64,000 bases of DNA from Alphaproteobacteria bacterium (GCA_018650465.1 JABIFY010000007.1:1-64000), one strand, 5' to 3'; counted from the stretch's first letter, positions 8,550 to 18,697 are shown. The notes: generated from the sequence alone by a model not told the origin. Made by a program: numbers and translations.

Positions 8550-9881
8550 ATGCAAATACTTGCGTCCTTGTCCATGCTGTACAAATTCGAAGACAGCAAT
8601 GGTGCCCTGACCGGGCTACTTCGAATACAATCATTTATTGCTGCATATGCCGGGCCATTACTGGGGCTGGCGGGTTTCGCCATTGTCTGGCTCTATTCGG
8701 AACAGGACCTGCTGCCCATCGAGCTTGGGATTGTTGCGGGCCTGGCTGCCAGCGTCGTATTGTTGATATCTCCTTTACTTGCAGTTTTATTGCCAAATAT
8801 GGCTTTGGTTGGTCTGGTGTTGATCACGAGTGTCTGGATATCTTTGTCCATTGGAGCGCTGGAAACTTCGGGCATTCAGTCCGGGCAAATTCCCTTGATG
8901 GTTCAGTTGCCGGTGTGGTCGACATTTTTCTTTGGCCGCAAAGGTGCATTGGCCTTTTTGTGTCTGGTCCTGTTCTCATTCGTCATTTTGCTTTTGGTTG
9001 GACCAACCTCAATCCTGGACGCAGACAAGTCTCGGATGCTTCTTATTATTGCGGACGGCATTATGGCCATTACAGCCGCATCGATCGTGTTGGTTATTGT
9101 CTACATCCAGGAATATTTATTAACAAATCTCGCGGAACGAACCCAAGAAGCTGAAAAAAGTAACGCTGCCAAATCAGAGTTTCTGTCGTCAATGAGCCAC
9201 GAGTTGCGCACCCCGTTGAATTCAATAATAGGATTTGGACAGGTCCTGGAGACTGACAACGAGACACCGCTGAATGATGATCAAAAAGACTCAGTTAAAC
9301 ATATTGTTTCAAGCGGCAGGCATTTGCTGGAGCTGATCAATCAGGTATTGGACTTGTCCAGCATTGAAACAGGCAACGTCGCCCTGAATATGGAATCGGT
9401 CTGGCCCAGCACTCTCTTTCGCGAAAGTATGGAAATGGTCAGAAAAATGGCCGAAGCCAGAAGCATCACTTTGAGCGGTCAAAGAGAATCTGAGCAACTG
9501 ATTAATGTTGACCCTGTCCGGCTGACCCAGGTTATTGTCAATCTGCTTTCCAATGCCATCAAGTATAACAAGGAGGGCGGTACCGTAAAATTTGGCTGTT
9601 TGGACAAGCCCGGAAACATAGTCCATATCTATGTTTCTGATACCGGCCAAGGCATCCCGCAGGCATTGCAAAAAGGATTATTCGAACCCTTCAACCGTCT
9701 CGGAAAAGAAGCATCCAATATTGAAGGAACAGGCGTTGGCCTGACAATCACCCGCCAACTGGTAGAAGCCATGGGCGGGCACATGGGATTTGAAAGCCGG
9801 GAAGGTGAAGGAGCCACGTTCTGGGCAGAATTTCCCGCCATTGCCGCTGGTGAGCCGGATCAGACGAACATCACCTCATGA
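8550..9881 (+). CDS. Membrane-bound sensor histidine kinase, orphan
   Basis: A 443-residue kinase. Residues 30-190 hold about six transmembrane helices with no periplasmic sensor domain. A short linker leads to the HisKA domain with the phospho-accepting His217 (FLSSMSHELRTPLN), then a HATPase domain with N-box NLLSNAIKYN, G1 box DTGQGIP and G2 box GTGVGLTI. No response regulator is nearby. It is transcribed alone, diverging from the AEC gene. No clear ribosome binding site precedes ATG 8550; ATG 8574 is an alternative. The signal may be membrane state or a hydrophobic ligand, by inference from the layout. Confidence 0.9.
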   Translation: MQILASLSMLYKFEDSNGALTGLLRIQSFIAAYAGPLLGLAGFAIVWLYSEQDLLPIELGIVAGLAASVVLLISPLLAVLLPNMALVGLVLITSVWISLSIGALETSGIQSGQIPLMVQLPVWSTFFFGRKGALAFLCLVLFSFVILLLVGPTSILDADKSRMLLIIADGIMAITAASIVLVIVYIQEYLLTNLAERTQEAEKSNAAKSEFLSSMSHELRTPLNSIIGFGQVLETDNETPLNDDQKDSVKHIVSSGRHLLELINQVLDLSSIETGNVALNMESVWPSTLFRESMEMVRKMAEARSITLSGQRESEQLINVDPVRLTQVIVNLLSNAIKYNKEGGTVKFGCLDKPGNIVHIYVSDTGQGIPQALQKGLFEPFNRLGKEASNIEGTGVGLTITRQLVEAMGGHMGFESREGEGATFWAEFPAIAAGEPDQTNITS

Positions 9882-9983
9882 AACCAGGCCTTGGCCTCAT
9901 GAAACAGGTGCTGGCGGTCAACTCCTGGAAAACCTGATTGTCACGGAGTCCTGAAGTCCTGAGCCTCTATCGTCCGGTATTTC

Positions 9984-11072
9984 CTAGTCCAGCCCTTTCA
10001 AGGCTTCCTTGGTATAGGGCGCGATATCTTCATAGCGTCCTTCCCGAATCTTGTGGGCCCAGTCGGGTTCGGACAGAAGCTGGCGGCCAACGGCGGCAAG
10101 GTCAAATTCACCTGCCGCCATACGCTTGACCAGTTCATCCACATCCGTTGATTTGGCCCCGGCCCAGTCAGGATTCTCCAGGCCGATGCTGCCCACAGTG
10201 ATAACCGGCTTGCCACAAAGTTTTTTGGCCCAACCCGCCAGGTTGAGGTCGGAGCCTTCAAATTCAGGCTCCCAGAATCTTCGCGTCGAACAATGAAAGA
10301 CATCAACACCAGCGTCAGCCAGGGTCTTCAGAAAAACGTCCAATTCTTCCGGAGTGTTGGCAAGCTTGGTTTTGTAATCGTCGATCTTCCACTGGGAAAA
10401 GCGGAAGACAATCATAAAGTCCGGCCCACAAGCCGCCCGGATGGCTTCGACAATTTCCTTGCCAAAGCGATTACGGTTCTCGAAACTGCCACCATATTCG
10501 TCGGTGCGCTGGTTCGAGCGTTCCCAGAAAAACTGGTCCACCAGATAGCCGTGCGCGCCATGCACCTCGACACCATCAAAGCCGACTTTTTGCGCGTTGG
10601 CCGCGGCCTCGGCAAAGTCAGCGACGCATTGTTTGACATCTTCGTTTGTCATTTCGACGGGGACTTCGCGGTCGCCGGTGGCAATGGCAGAAGGTGCGTG
10701 CCCGGGCACATCGCGATCCGGCTCAACACCTTTTACGCGGTGGGCACCCACATGCCAGATTTGCGGAATGATCTTGCCACCTGCGGCGTGGACTTCATCG
10801 ACAACGTGTTTCCAGCCTGCAAGTGCAGCATCGTTATAAATATCCGGCACACCGTCATAACCGTTAGCACCCTTGTGACGAATGAACGTACCTTCGGTAA
10901 TGATCAGGCCCACGCCCCCTTCGGCACGGCGGCGGTAATAGGCGGCGACGTCGGCACCGGGCACGTTGCCGGGGCTTTTACGCCGGGTCATGGGGGCCAT
11001 GACAACGCGATTGGGAAGGGTGACGCCTTTGACAGTCAAAGGCGCGAACAAAACGTCCGTATTAGCGGGCAT
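9984..11072 (-). CDS. NADH:flavin oxidoreductase (old yellow enzyme family)
   Basis: A 362-residue TIM-barrel FMN enzyme. The start at 11072 is chosen because AGGAAA lies 5 nt upstream and the protein then begins MPANTDVLFAPLTVKG; the frame is open to 11162. The N-terminal LPNRVVMAPMTR, the substrate loop HGAHGYLVDQFFWERSNQR and the FMN phosphate-binding VGSIGLENP and AVGRQLLSEPDW segments are typical. The family reduces activated C=C bonds such as enones and nitro compounds; the physiological substrate is unknown. It lies about 100 nt downstream of an SDR gene in the same orientation, possibly one transcript. Confidence 0.9.
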   Translation of the reverse strand: MPANTDVLFAPLTVKGVTLPNRVVMAPMTRRKSPGNVPGADVAAYYRRRAEGGVGLIITEGTFIRHKGANGYDGVPDIYNDAALAGWKHVVDEVHAAGGKIIPQIWHVGAHRVKGVEPDRDVPGHAPSAIATGDREVPVEMTNEDVKQCVADFAEAAANAQKVGFDGVEVHGAHGYLVDQFFWERSNQRTDEYGGSFENRNRFGKEIVEAIRAACGPDFMIVFRFSQWKIDDYKTKLANTPEELDVFLKTLADAGVDVFHCSTRRFWEPEFEGSDLNLAGWAKKLCGKPVITVGSIGLENPDWAGAKSTDVDELVKRMAAGEFDLAAVGRQLLSEPDWAHKIREGRYEDIAPYTKEALKGLD

Positions 11073-11171
11073 GGGATTTCCTGTGGGTATGATGAGCGCG
11101 GCGGCGCTGGATGGGAGTGCAGTTGAGGTTGTCTGTTTAACCTGAAACAGCGAACACGTCACGCCACACTA

Positions 11172-11933
11172 CTAATTTACCAGGCCAATCTTTTTCAAGG
11201 TGGCTTCATCTTTCAGGGAAACATCGGTGCCAAGATAACTGCTGTCGTCATCGGCACAGAGCCAGGCTATGGCCCGGCCCGGCCAGTCGGCAGGAATATG
11301 AACCGAAGGGTCAAGCTGGCTGACAGGATTAAGGCCCGATGCCTTGATTTTGACCTGCATGTCCGTGGCAACGGTTCCGGGACTGAGGCCCAGCACACGA
11401 ATGCCGCTGTCGCGATATTCTTTGTCGGCACACATGGTAAGGGACAAAACCGCTGCCTTGGTCGAACAATAATGGCTCCAGCCTTCAAGGGCCGCAGAAG
11501 CCGCCCCGGAACTGATATTGATGATCGTGCCAGAACCCTTTTTTTCCATCCCCGGAATGGCAGCGCGCAGGCCATAATAAACGCCCTTGTAATTGATGTC
11601 GGCAACCTTGCTCCAGGCCTCGGGGTCAGAATCGGCAAGGCGGGCGATGGGGTCAATCACACCGGCATTGTTCACCAGAATATCAAGACCACCAAATTCA
11701 GCCTCGCATTTGGCCACGGCCGCTTCGACATCTGCATAGTTGCTGACATCACAGGCAATCGCCACGGCCTTGCCACCTGAGGCATTGATGGCATCCGCAT
11801 TTTTTTTGATTTCGACTAAAGTCCTGGCGGCCAGCACAACAGCGGCACCCTGTTTGGCGAACTCAACGGCTGTCGCCGCCCCGATCCCACGACTGGCGCC
11901 TGTAACCAGGGCCACTTTACCTTGAAGAGACAT
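11172..11933 (-). CDS. SDR family oxidoreductase
   Basis: A 253-residue classical short-chain dehydrogenase. The cofactor motif TGASRGIG is at residues 11-18, NNAG follows strand 4, and the Ser-Tyr-Lys triad is seen as INISSGAA plus HYCSTKAA. The Arg after the cofactor-motif strand (LAARTLVEI) suggests NADP(H). The substrate is unknown. Together with the old yellow enzyme downstream and the DsbA-fold isomerase upstream it may form a small catabolic group, by position only. Confidence 0.9.
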   Translation of the reverse strand: MSLQGKVALVTGASRGIGAATAVEFAKQGAAVVLAARTLVEIKKNADAINASGGKAVAIACDVSNYADVEAAVAKCEAEFGGLDILVNNAGVIDPIARLADSDPEAWSKVADINYKGVYYGLRAAIPGMEKKGSGTIINISSGAASAALEGWSHYCSTKAAVLSLTMCADKEYRDSGIRVLGLSPGTVATDMQVKIKASGLNPVSQLDPSVHIPADWPGRAIAWLCADDDSSYLGTDVSLKDEATLKKIGLVN

Positions 11934-12070
11934 TTGATTTTCTTTCTGTGAAATCTGGATGCCATATATAGGCAGCCAGGCGCGCTATTGCTATGGATGC
12001 CTGAAACCATGCGCCATGGTCACAGAATAGATGGTGAATGATGAGCGGATGCCGGGCGTCGACCTGAAGA

Positions 12071-12658
12071 TCAGAACGAGGCCGCAGCCAGGGCATCAGC
12101 CAAGCGGTCATCTCCCCAGAAGAGTTCTTCGCCGACGATAAAACTCGGTGCACCGAACATGCCCTTCGCCACAGCTTCATCGGTTTGGCTTCGCAATCCG
12201 GTTTTTGTTTTGGGGTCTTGTGTTCTGGCCAGATAGTCATCGGCGGACAGTTCAAGTTCGGTCAGGATATCGCCCAGCACCTGGACATCTGAAATATCCT
12301 TGCCGGCAACAAACTGGGCTTCATACACCTTTGTGGAAAATTGAGGGCACCAGTTTTCTTTCGCGCCCAGCCAGGCCAACCTTGCGGCTGTCACACTATG
12401 GGCCGGGAAGATTTTCGGCTGGTTGAATTCAAGTCCATATTTTTGGCATTGCCGGACCATGTCCCGCCACATGTAATCGCCCTTGACCGGATAGATATTA
12501 AAGTTCGAATCGTTCCAGCCCTGGCTATTGAAAATCGGCCCCAGCAAAAATGGCTTCCAAATAACCTCCACACCCTGCTCCGCCGCAGCCACATCAATAC
12601 GCATGGCCGAGAGATAGGAATAGGTGCTGGCAAATTCATACCAGAATTCAATTTTCAT
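12071..12658 (-). CDS. 2-hydroxychromene-2-carboxylate isomerase family protein (DsbA fold)
   Basis: A 195-residue member of the kappa-class GST/HCCA isomerase family. It starts MKIEFWYEFASTYSYLS; the serine in the position of the usual disulfide marks the glutathione-dependent isomerase branch, not thiol oxidases. A VKGDYMWRDM segment and the C-terminal MFGAPSFIVGEELFWGDDRL are characteristic. Known members isomerise aromatic ring-cleavage products using glutathione. A second, more distant member lies at 61688-62323. The start is well defined by homology to the beta-alpha-beta N-terminus. Confidence 0.88.
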   Translation of the reverse strand: MKIEFWYEFASTYSYLSAMRIDVAAAEQGVEVIWKPFLLGPIFNSQGWNDSNFNIYPVKGDYMWRDMVRQCQKYGLEFNQPKIFPAHSVTAARLAWLGAKENWCPQFSTKVYEAQFVAGKDISDVQVLGDILTELELSADDYLARTQDPKTKTGLRSQTDEAVAKGMFGAPSFIVGEELFWGDDRLADALAAASF

Positions 12659-12692
12659 CTTCGTAGCTCTCTCTGGTGGTAGCTGGCTTCCT

Positions 12693-13154
12693 CTACAGAT
12701 AATCCCGCAGCATGGCGATCAGGGGAATATCCGCAGGTGGCATGGGGTAGTCTTTCAGTTTCAGCGGTGCCACCCATTTCAGGCTTTGGCCTTCTCGTGA
12801 CGATGGCGAACCCTGCCAGGTGCGAATGATGTAGACCGGCATCAGCAAGTGAAAATCTTCGTATGTATGTGAGGCAAAAGTAAAAGGTGCCAGGCAGCTC
12901 TCACGCGTGTCGATGCCGAGTTCCTCCTGCAATTCCCGAATGAGGGCAGTCTCAGGTGTCTCGCCTGCATCAACCTTGCCGCCGGGAAACTCCCACAGGC
13001 CCGCCATGGATTTTCCTTCAGGGCGTTGCGCCAGCAGCACACGGTTATCGACATCAACCAGGGCTGCCGCCACGACCAGAATTTGTGGCAGGGCGCCTCT
13101 GGCTTTGCGGGCTGTCGGATCATCTTCTGACGCGCCCCAGCAACCGTCCAGCAT
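12693..13154 (-). CDS. mutT: MutT-type 8-oxo-dGTP diphosphatase (Nudix)
   Basis: A Nudix hydrolase with a complete Nudix box, GGKVDAGETPETALIREL followed by QEELGI, and the flanking MAGLWEFPGG typical of MutT. It removes oxidised nucleotides from the pool. The start is uncertain: ATG at 13196 or 13178 would overlap argJ by up to 38 nt, whereas ATG 13154 begins 4 nt after the argJ stop and still leaves an N-terminal extension of about 25 residues before the first strand; I use 13154. The argJ-mutT order is common in alphaproteobacteria. Confidence 0.85.
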   Translation of the reverse strand: MLDGCWGASEDDPTARKARGALPQILVVAAALVDVDNRVLLAQRPEGKSMAGLWEFPGGKVDAGETPETALIRELQEELGIDTRESCLAPFTFASHTYEDFHLLMPVYIIRTWQGSPSSREGQSLKWVAPLKLKDYPMPPADIPLIAMLRDYL

Positions 13155-13158
13155 GATC

Positions 13159-14400
13159 TCAGCTTCTGTAATCGGCATTGATCGTAATGTATCCATGGGT
13201 CAGATCGCAGGTCCAGACAGTGGCTTTGCCGCGCCCCACACCCACATAGGTTGAGATCGAAATTTCATCGCCCTTCATATATTGGGCGACCGGGGTTTCG
13301 TCATAATCCGGTACGGCACCGCCTTCGTTGGCGATGACATGATCCCCATATGAAATGCTGATCTTGTCCCGGTCAGCCGCCTCGCCTGCCTTGCCTACAG
13401 CCATCACGACCCGGCCCCAATTGGCGTCTTCACCCGCTATGGCTGTTTTGACCAACGGCGAATTGGCAATCGACAGAGCGATCTTTTGCGCGGCCTTGTT
13501 ATTTTGTGCCCCTGTCACATTAATCGTCACAAATTTCGTGGCACCCTCACCGTCGCGCACGATCTGGTGCGCCAGCGATTGCATGACCTGGTCCAGGGCC
13601 GCTTTAAATTCTTTCAGGGCCGGATCGGCGGCAGATGTAATTTTGCCGTTTTTGGCCTCGCCCGTCGCAAACAACAAACAGGTGTCCGAGGTCGAGGTAT
13701 CGGAATCCACGGTGATCGAGTTGAAGCTCTTTTTGTTGGAAGCTGTCAGAAGTTTTTGCAAAACAACGGCAGGGATTTTTGCGTCCGTAAACACAAATGA
13801 AAGCATCGTCGCCATATCCGGCGCGATCATGCCAGAACCTTTGGCGATACCGCCGATGGTGATTTTTTTGCCGCCAATCATCGCTGTGGCCGTTGCCGCC
13901 TTGGAAAACGTATCGGTTGTACGAATTGCTTCTGATGCCGCCTTCCAGTTGCTTGATTTCAGGCCTTTTGCCATTTTTTCGACCAGTTTTGCGATCAATT
14001 GTCCATCAAATGTCTCACCAATGACCCCTGTTGAGGCCACAAAAACCTGTGATTTTTGACAACCGACAGCTTTTGCCGTGGCCGCAACCGTAATATCAAC
14101 CGTCTCAAATCCGGCCGCCCCGGTGAAGGCATTTGCGTTCCCCGCATTGACCACAAGTGCGCGACCCTTGCCGCCTTTAAGGATATCTCTGTTCCACAGA
14201 ACGGGGGCTGAAGCAGTTTTCGAGGTGGTAAAGACTCCGGCAACCTGAGTGCCGGGGGCGAGCTCCGCCAGCAGCAAATCCTTGCGGCCCTTATATTTCA
14301 GGCCCGCCGCCAGCGCACTGAAGCGCACCCCTGCAATAGCCGGCATGCGCGGAAAGCGCAAAGGGGCCAAAGGCGATACGGCTTCATCGTTTTTAGTCAT
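13159..14400 (-). CDS. argJ: Bifunctional ornithine acetyltransferase / N-acetylglutamate synthase
   Basis: A 413-residue ArgJ, which transfers acetyl groups from N-acetylornithine to glutamate in arginine synthesis. The self-cleavage region is present as KGSGMIAPDMATMLSF, where the conserved Thr becomes the N-terminal nucleophile of the beta chain. GNANAFTGAAG near the N-terminus and DSDTSTSDT in the beta chain are family hallmarks. ATG 14400 is chosen over the open frame to 14487 because homologues begin shortly before SPLAPLRFP. It diverges from secA across 214 nt. Confidence 0.95.
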   Translation of the reverse strand: MTKNDEAVSPLAPLRFPRMPAIAGVRFSALAAGLKYKGRKDLLLAELAPGTQVAGVFTTSKTASAPVLWNRDILKGGKGRALVVNAGNANAFTGAAGFETVDITVAATAKAVGCQKSQVFVASTGVIGETFDGQLIAKLVEKMAKGLKSSNWKAASEAIRTTDTFSKAATATAMIGGKKITIGGIAKGSGMIAPDMATMLSFVFTDAKIPAVVLQKLLTASNKKSFNSITVDSDTSTSDTCLLFATGEAKNGKITSAADPALKEFKAALDQVMQSLAHQIVRDGEGATKFVTINVTGAQNNKAAQKIALSIANSPLVKTAIAGEDANWGRVVMAVGKAGEAADRDKISISYGDHVIANEGGAVPDYDETPVAQYMKGDEISISTYVGVGRGKATVWTCDLTHGYITINADYRS

Positions 14401-14529
14401 TATCAAGTGCTGTCCCGGTGCTGTTGAACTATGTTTCCGGACTGTTGCACATGGCCTGCAAATCAGCAAGTAATCCAATGAAACCAAGGCCTGCGGGCCC
14501 TAAAAGCATGCTTGAATCGATGCAGGTCG

Positions 14530-14558
14530 TTGACATGGACCTTGACGCCGCTTATGTC
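14530..14558 (+). promoter_or_regulatory. Candidate secA promoter
   Basis: A perfect -35 TTGACA at 14530-14535 is followed after 17 nt by TATGTC (14553-14558), a poor -10. It lies 56 nt before the secA start codon. Confidence 0.3.
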
Positions 14559-14560
14559 TC

Positions 14561-14584
14561 AATCTGCCTCTGCTTCGGCAGATT
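14561..14584 (+). other. Hairpin in the secA leader
   Basis: AATCTGCC (14561-14568) and GGCAGATT (14577-14584) form a perfect 8-bp stem with an 8-nt loop, 30 nt before the secA start codon and followed by CAGAATTTTT. It may be a leader structure or a weak terminator from upstream transcription; its role is unknown. Confidence 0.45.
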
Positions 14585-14614
14585 TCAGAATTTTTCCAAG
14601 ATCGAGGATATTTC

Positions 14615-17317
14615 ATGTTTGGCGCCATTGCCAGAAAGCTGTTTGGTACGGCTAACGAACGCGTCGTCAAGGAGCTTGGCGGCAAGATAGAAGCCATTAA
14701 TGCTCTGGAATCCGGGCTTGAAGAGCTGAAGGATTATGAGCTGCGCGGTCGTACGGACGAACTGCGCGGACGTATTGCCAATGGCGAAAGCCTGGATGAT
14801 ATCCTGGTTGATGCTTTTGCAACCGTCCGCGAAGCCGCCAAACGCACCCTGGGCCAGCGTCACTATGATGTTCAGTTGATGGGCGGCATGGTCCTGCACC
14901 AGGGCCGCATCGCCGAAATGGCTACGGGTGAAGGTAAAACCCTTGTTTCGACCCTGCCGGTTTATCTGAACGCCCTTGCTGGTAAAGGCGTTCACATTGT
15001 GACGGTCAACGATTACCTCGCCCAGCGCGATGCCAACTGGATGGGCCAGATTTATCAGGCCTTGGGGATTACGGTCGGCTGTGTGGTGCACGGCCTGGAC
15101 GATGATGAACGGCGTGTGGCCTATGGATGCGATGTAACCTACGGCACCAACAATGAATTTGGTTTTGATTATCTGCGCGACAACATGAAATTTTCGCTGG
15201 ATACCATGGTTCAGCGCGAATTCTCCTATGCCATCGTCGATGAAGTTGACAGTATCCTGATCGATGAAGCCCGCACCCCGCTTATTATTTCCGGTCCAGC
15301 TGAAGACAGTTCGGAAATGTATCTGCAGATCGATACGATCATCCCTGATCTGGTGGATCTGGATTTCGAAGTTGATGAAAAATCCCGCACAGCCAGTTTG
15401 ACTGAACTGGGCGTCGAACATGTCGAACAGTTGCTGGTCGAAAAAGGCATGATCGAAGAAGGCAGTCTGTACGACATTCACAACGTCACGATCGTCCATC
15501 ACGTGAACCAGGCCCTGCGCGCGCACAAATTGTTTGTCCGTGACGCCGACTACATCGTCCAGGATGACAAGGTCATCATTATCGATGAGTTCACGGGTCG
15601 TATGATGGAAGGCCGACGTTATTCAGAAGGTCTGCATCAGGCGCTGGAAGCCAAAGAAAAGGCCCATATCCAGAACGAAAATCAGACACTGGCTTCAATC
15701 ACCTTCCAGAACTATTTCCGGCTTTACGAAAAACTGGCCGGTATGACCGGTACGGCCATGACCGAAGCCGAAGAATTTGGTGATATCTACAGCCTGGAAG
15801 TTGTGAATGTTCCAACGAACGTGGAACCAAAGCGTGTTGATTCTGACGATGAAGTCTATCGCACGGCCTCGGAAAAATATGATTCGATCATCAAACTGAT
15901 CCGCGATGCGCAGGAGCGAGGCCAGCCAGTGCTGGTGGGCACAGTTTCCATCGAAAAGTCCGAACATCTGGCTGATTTGCTGAAATCCAACAAGATCGAA
16001 CATAGCGTCCTGAACGCCCGTTATCACGAGCAGGAAGCCCAGATCATTGGTCAGGCCGGTCGTGCTGGCGCCATCACCATCGCCACCAACATGGCGGGTC
16101 GCGGCACGGATATTCAGCTGGGCGGCAATCTTGAGATGCGCCTTGAGGAAGAAAATGCCACCGGAGAACGCGCCAAGGCCATCGAAGCCGAAATCGCCGC
16201 AGAAAAAGCAAAAGTATTTGAGGCTGGCGGGCTTTATGTGGTCGGTACCGAGCGCCACGAAAGCCGTCGCATCGACAACCAGTTGCGTGGTCGCTCCGGA
16301 CGGCAAGGCGATGCTGGTGCCTCGAAATTCTTCCTGAGCCTGGAAGACGACCTGATGCGGATATTTGGGTCCGAACGCATGGACGGCATGCTGCGCAAAC
16401 TGGGGCTGGAAGATGGTGAAGCCATCGTGCACCCATGGATCAACAAGGCGCTGGAAAAAGCCCAGCAAAAAGTTGAAGCCCGTAACTATGACATTCGCAA
16501 AAACCTGCTGAAATTTGACGATGTCATGAACGACCAGCGCAAGGTCATTTATGAACAACGTAAAGATTTGATGCGCACGGATGATGTCTCGGAAGATGTT
16601 GCCGATATGCGCCACGAGGTTGTCACCGGCCTGGTCCAGCGACACATTCCCGAAAAAGCCCATGTGGAACAGTGGGAAACAGAGGCCTTGCAGATCGAAC
16701 TGCACCGTGTCCTGAACATGGAACTGCCGATCAAGGAGTGGGCCGCCGAAGAGGGCGTGGCCGAAGTCGAGATTGAAGACCGCGTGCTGGATGCTGCCAA
16801 CCGCAAGATGGCAGAAAAAGCCGTCAATTATGGCACCGAATTGTGGCGCATGGTGGAAAAAAATCTTCTGCTTCAATTGCTTGATCAACACTGGAAAGAA
16901 CATCTGCTGGCCCTGGATCATTTGCGCCAGGGCATTGGCCTGCGCGCCTATGGCCAGAAGGATCCGTTGAACGAATACAAGCTGGAAGCCTTCAACATGT
17001 TCGAAGGCATGTTGTCCACCTTCCGCGAGCAAGTGACAACTATGCTGTTCCACGTGGAATTGCAGTTGGAACAACAAATCCAGCAACCCATTGCCCCTAT
17101 GCATGCATCTTCTGATCTTGCCGAACAGCATCTGGACCCGGTCACCGGCGAAAATGAAATGGCTGAACTGGAAGCAGGCCCGGCCAAAGCCGTCGCCGAT
17201 AGCGATGTCATGGAACTTGACCCAAACGAGCCGTCGACCTGGGGCAAGGTGCCACGCAACAAGGCCTGTCCTTGTAATTCAGGTAAAAAGTACAAGCACT
17301 GTCACGGCAAAGGCTGA
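14615..17317 (+). CDS. secA: Preprotein translocase ATPase SecA
   Basis: A full-length 900-residue SecA. The Walker A GEGKT is at residues 105-109, the DEAD-like [15 protein letters not shown] near residue 207, and the second nucleotide-binding domain has [13 protein letters not shown] and RGRSGRQGD. The C-terminus ends in the zinc-binding SEC-C motif [14 protein letters not shown], used for SecB and phospholipid contact. It drives proteins through SecYEG by ATP hydrolysis. GAGG lies 8 nt before the ATG. In many alphaproteobacteria a parvulin-type isomerase gene sits between secA and argJ; it is missing here. Confidence 0.98.
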   Translation: MFGAIARKLFGTANERVVKELGGKIEAINALESGLEELKDYELRGRTDELRGRIANGESLDDILVDAFATVREAAKRTLGQRHYDVQLMGGMVLHQGRIAEMATGEGKTLVSTLPVYLNALAGKGVHIVTVNDYLAQRDANWMGQIYQALGITVGCVVHGLDDDERRVAYGCDVTYGTNNEFGFDYLRDNMKFSLDTMVQREFSYAIVDEVDSILIDEARTPLIISGPAEDSSEMYLQIDTIIPDLVDLDFEVDEKSRTASLTELGVEHVEQLLVEKGMIEEGSLYDIHNVTIVHHVNQALRAHKLFVRDADYIVQDDKVIIIDEFTGRMMEGRRYSEGLHQALEAKEKAHIQNENQTLASITFQNYFRLYEKLAGMTGTAMTEAEEFGDIYSLEVVNVPTNVEPKRVDSDDEVYRTASEKYDSIIKLIRDAQERGQPVLVGTVSIEKSEHLADLLKSNKIEHSVLNARYHEQEAQIIGQAGRAGAITIATNMAGRGTDIQLGGNLEMRLEEENATGERAKAIEAEIAAEKAKVFEAGGLYVVGTERHESRRIDNQLRGRSGRQGDAGASKFFLSLEDDLMRIFGSERMDGMLRKLGLEDGEAIVHPWINKALEKAQQKVEARNYDIRKNLLKFDDVMNDQRKVIYEQRKDLMRTDDVSEDVADMRHEVVTGLVQRHIPEKAHVEQWETEALQIELHRVLNMELPIKEWAAEEGVAEVEIEDRVLDAANRKMAEKAVNYGTELWRMVEKNLLLQLLDQHWKEHLLALDHLRQGIGLRAYGQKDPLNEYKLEAFNMFEGMLSTFREQVTTMLFHVELQLEQQIQQPIAPMHASSDLAEQHLDPVTGENEMAELEAGPAKAVADSDVMELDPNEPSTWGKVPRNKACPCNSGKKYKHCHGKG

Positions 17318-17347
17318 CATCAGCCGACATCCATTCAGGGGGAAGAC

Positions 17348-18511
17348 ATGAAACCGTTCAGAATTGAAGTTCCGGACGCGGTGCTTGACGACTTGCAGGC
17401 CAGACTGGCGCTGACCCGGTTTCCGGATGAAGCGACAGATGCGGACTGGTCCTGGGGCGCAAATCTTGGCTACATGAAAGACCTGGTTGCTTATTGGCAG
17501 AACGGTTACGACTGGCGGGCCGCGGAAGAAAAACTCAATGCATTTCCGCAATTCATTGCCCCGGTCAGTGAGCCCGTATCAGGTGAAAAGTTCGACATCC
17601 ATTTTGTTCACGTCAAAAGCCAACAGGAAAACGCGACGCCCTTGCTGATCAGCCATGGCTGGCCGGGTTCATTTTATGAATTGCTGGGTATCGTTGAGGC
17701 CCTGGCCAATCCGGCCCAACATGGCGCACCAGATGCGCCAGCTTTTGACGTGATTGTGCCATCCTTGCCCGGCTACGGTTTTTCATCGGCACCGGCACAA
17801 CCGATCACGCCAAAGGACATTGCTCGTATCTTCAACAACCTGATGACCAACACCCTTGGTTACGACAAATATGTGACACAAGGCGGCGACTGGGGCAGCG
17901 TTGTAACCGCCTGGATGGCACAGCTTTATCCCGAACATGTAGCGGCCAGTCACTTTAATATGTTGGGCCTGAGGCCTGACCTGGGAACGGGCACATCACC
18001 TGTTACTGCCGAAGAAGGCAAGTGGATCAAGCAACTGCAAAAGCGCATGAAAAGTGAAGGTGGCTACCAGGCGATCCAGGGCACCAAACCCCAGACACTG
18101 GCTTATGGTCTGACAGATTCACCGGTAGGTCTGGCAGGCTGGATCACCGAAAAATTCCATGGCTGGCCCGCTGCCGACGGGTCACAAACACCGCCCTTTT
18201 CCATGGATCAACTGCTGACCAACATCATGATCTATTGGGTCAATGGCAACATTAATCAGGCGAACTGGCTCTATATCGGGCTTATGGATGGTAGCGCTGC
18301 CAGCCTCGGGCCAGGCGAGCGTGTCACCGTACCCTGTGGCTTTGCCCTGTTCCCCTGGGACCTGTTCCCGCCCGCCCCGCAAAGCTGGATTGAGCGTGGC
18401 TACAATGTGGTCCATCGCACCGACATGAAAGACGGCGGCCATTTTGCAGCCATGGAAAAACCAGCTGAATTGATCGCTGATATGCAGAAGTTTTTTGGCG
18501 CTCAGCTCTAA
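17348..18511 (+). CDS. Epoxide hydrolase family protein (alpha/beta hydrolase)
   Basis: A 387-residue protein with the N-terminal EHN lid domain (residues 1-90, including FRIEVPDAVLDDLQARL and the WSWG segment) and an alpha/beta hydrolase core. The oxyanion motif HGWPGS is at 103-108, the nucleophile is Asp181 (GGDWGS) and the His is near 364 (DGGHFAAMEKP). This fits microsomal-type epoxide hydrolases, which open epoxides to diols. It starts 30 nt after secA with a strong GGGGGAAG site and may be co-transcribed with it. Confidence 0.9.
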   Translation: MKPFRIEVPDAVLDDLQARLALTRFPDEATDADWSWGANLGYMKDLVAYWQNGYDWRAAEEKLNAFPQFIAPVSEPVSGEKFDIHFVHVKSQQENATPLLISHGWPGSFYELLGIVEALANPAQHGAPDAPAFDVIVPSLPGYGFSSAPAQPITPKDIARIFNNLMTNTLGYDKYVTQGGDWGSVVTAWMAQLYPEHVAASHFNMLGLRPDLGTGTSPVTAEEGKWIKQLQKRMKSEGGYQAIQGTKPQTLAYGLTDSPVGLAGWITEKFHGWPAADGSQTPPFSMDQLLTNIMIYWVNGNINQANWLYIGLMDGSAASLGPGERVTVPCGFALFPWDLFPPAPQSWIERGYNVVHRTDMKDGGHFAAMEKPAELIADMQKFFGAQL

Positions 18512-18540
18512 ATTCTTCTTTTCCCAAACACTATATCTAC

Positions 18541-18697
18541 GTCATGCGCGGGCTTGACCCGCGTACCCACGTCTTCGGGAAACGAGTTGGCCAGAAGCCA
18601 GGTTTTCCAATTTTCGCAACTCCCGTAAAAGGCCAGAAACTTTTGCCTCAAGCCAACTGCTGTCAAGACGTGGATGCCGGATCGAGTCCGGCATGAC
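18541..18697. repeat. MITE-like inverted repeat, copy A
   Basis: This fills half of a 307-nt gene-free stretch. The left arm GTCATGCGCGGGCTTGACCC (from 18541) and the right arm, ending GAGTCCGGCATGAC at 18697, are imperfect inverted repeats of about 35 nt that share GTCATGC at the ends and CCACGTCTT inside. About 85 nt of unrelated sequence separates them. Similar GTCATG-bounded units occur at 20974, 54024 and 63882. No coding content is seen. Confidence 0.75.

Noticed and set aside
14418-14690. Possible arrest-peptide gene before secA
   Set aside because: A small frame overlaps the secA start, but it has no signal sequence and no known arrest motif, so a SecM-like role is unsupported.
15695-17131. 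478-residue open frame opposite secA
   Set aside because: It lies antisense to a fully conserved secA, has no motif and reflects codon bias.
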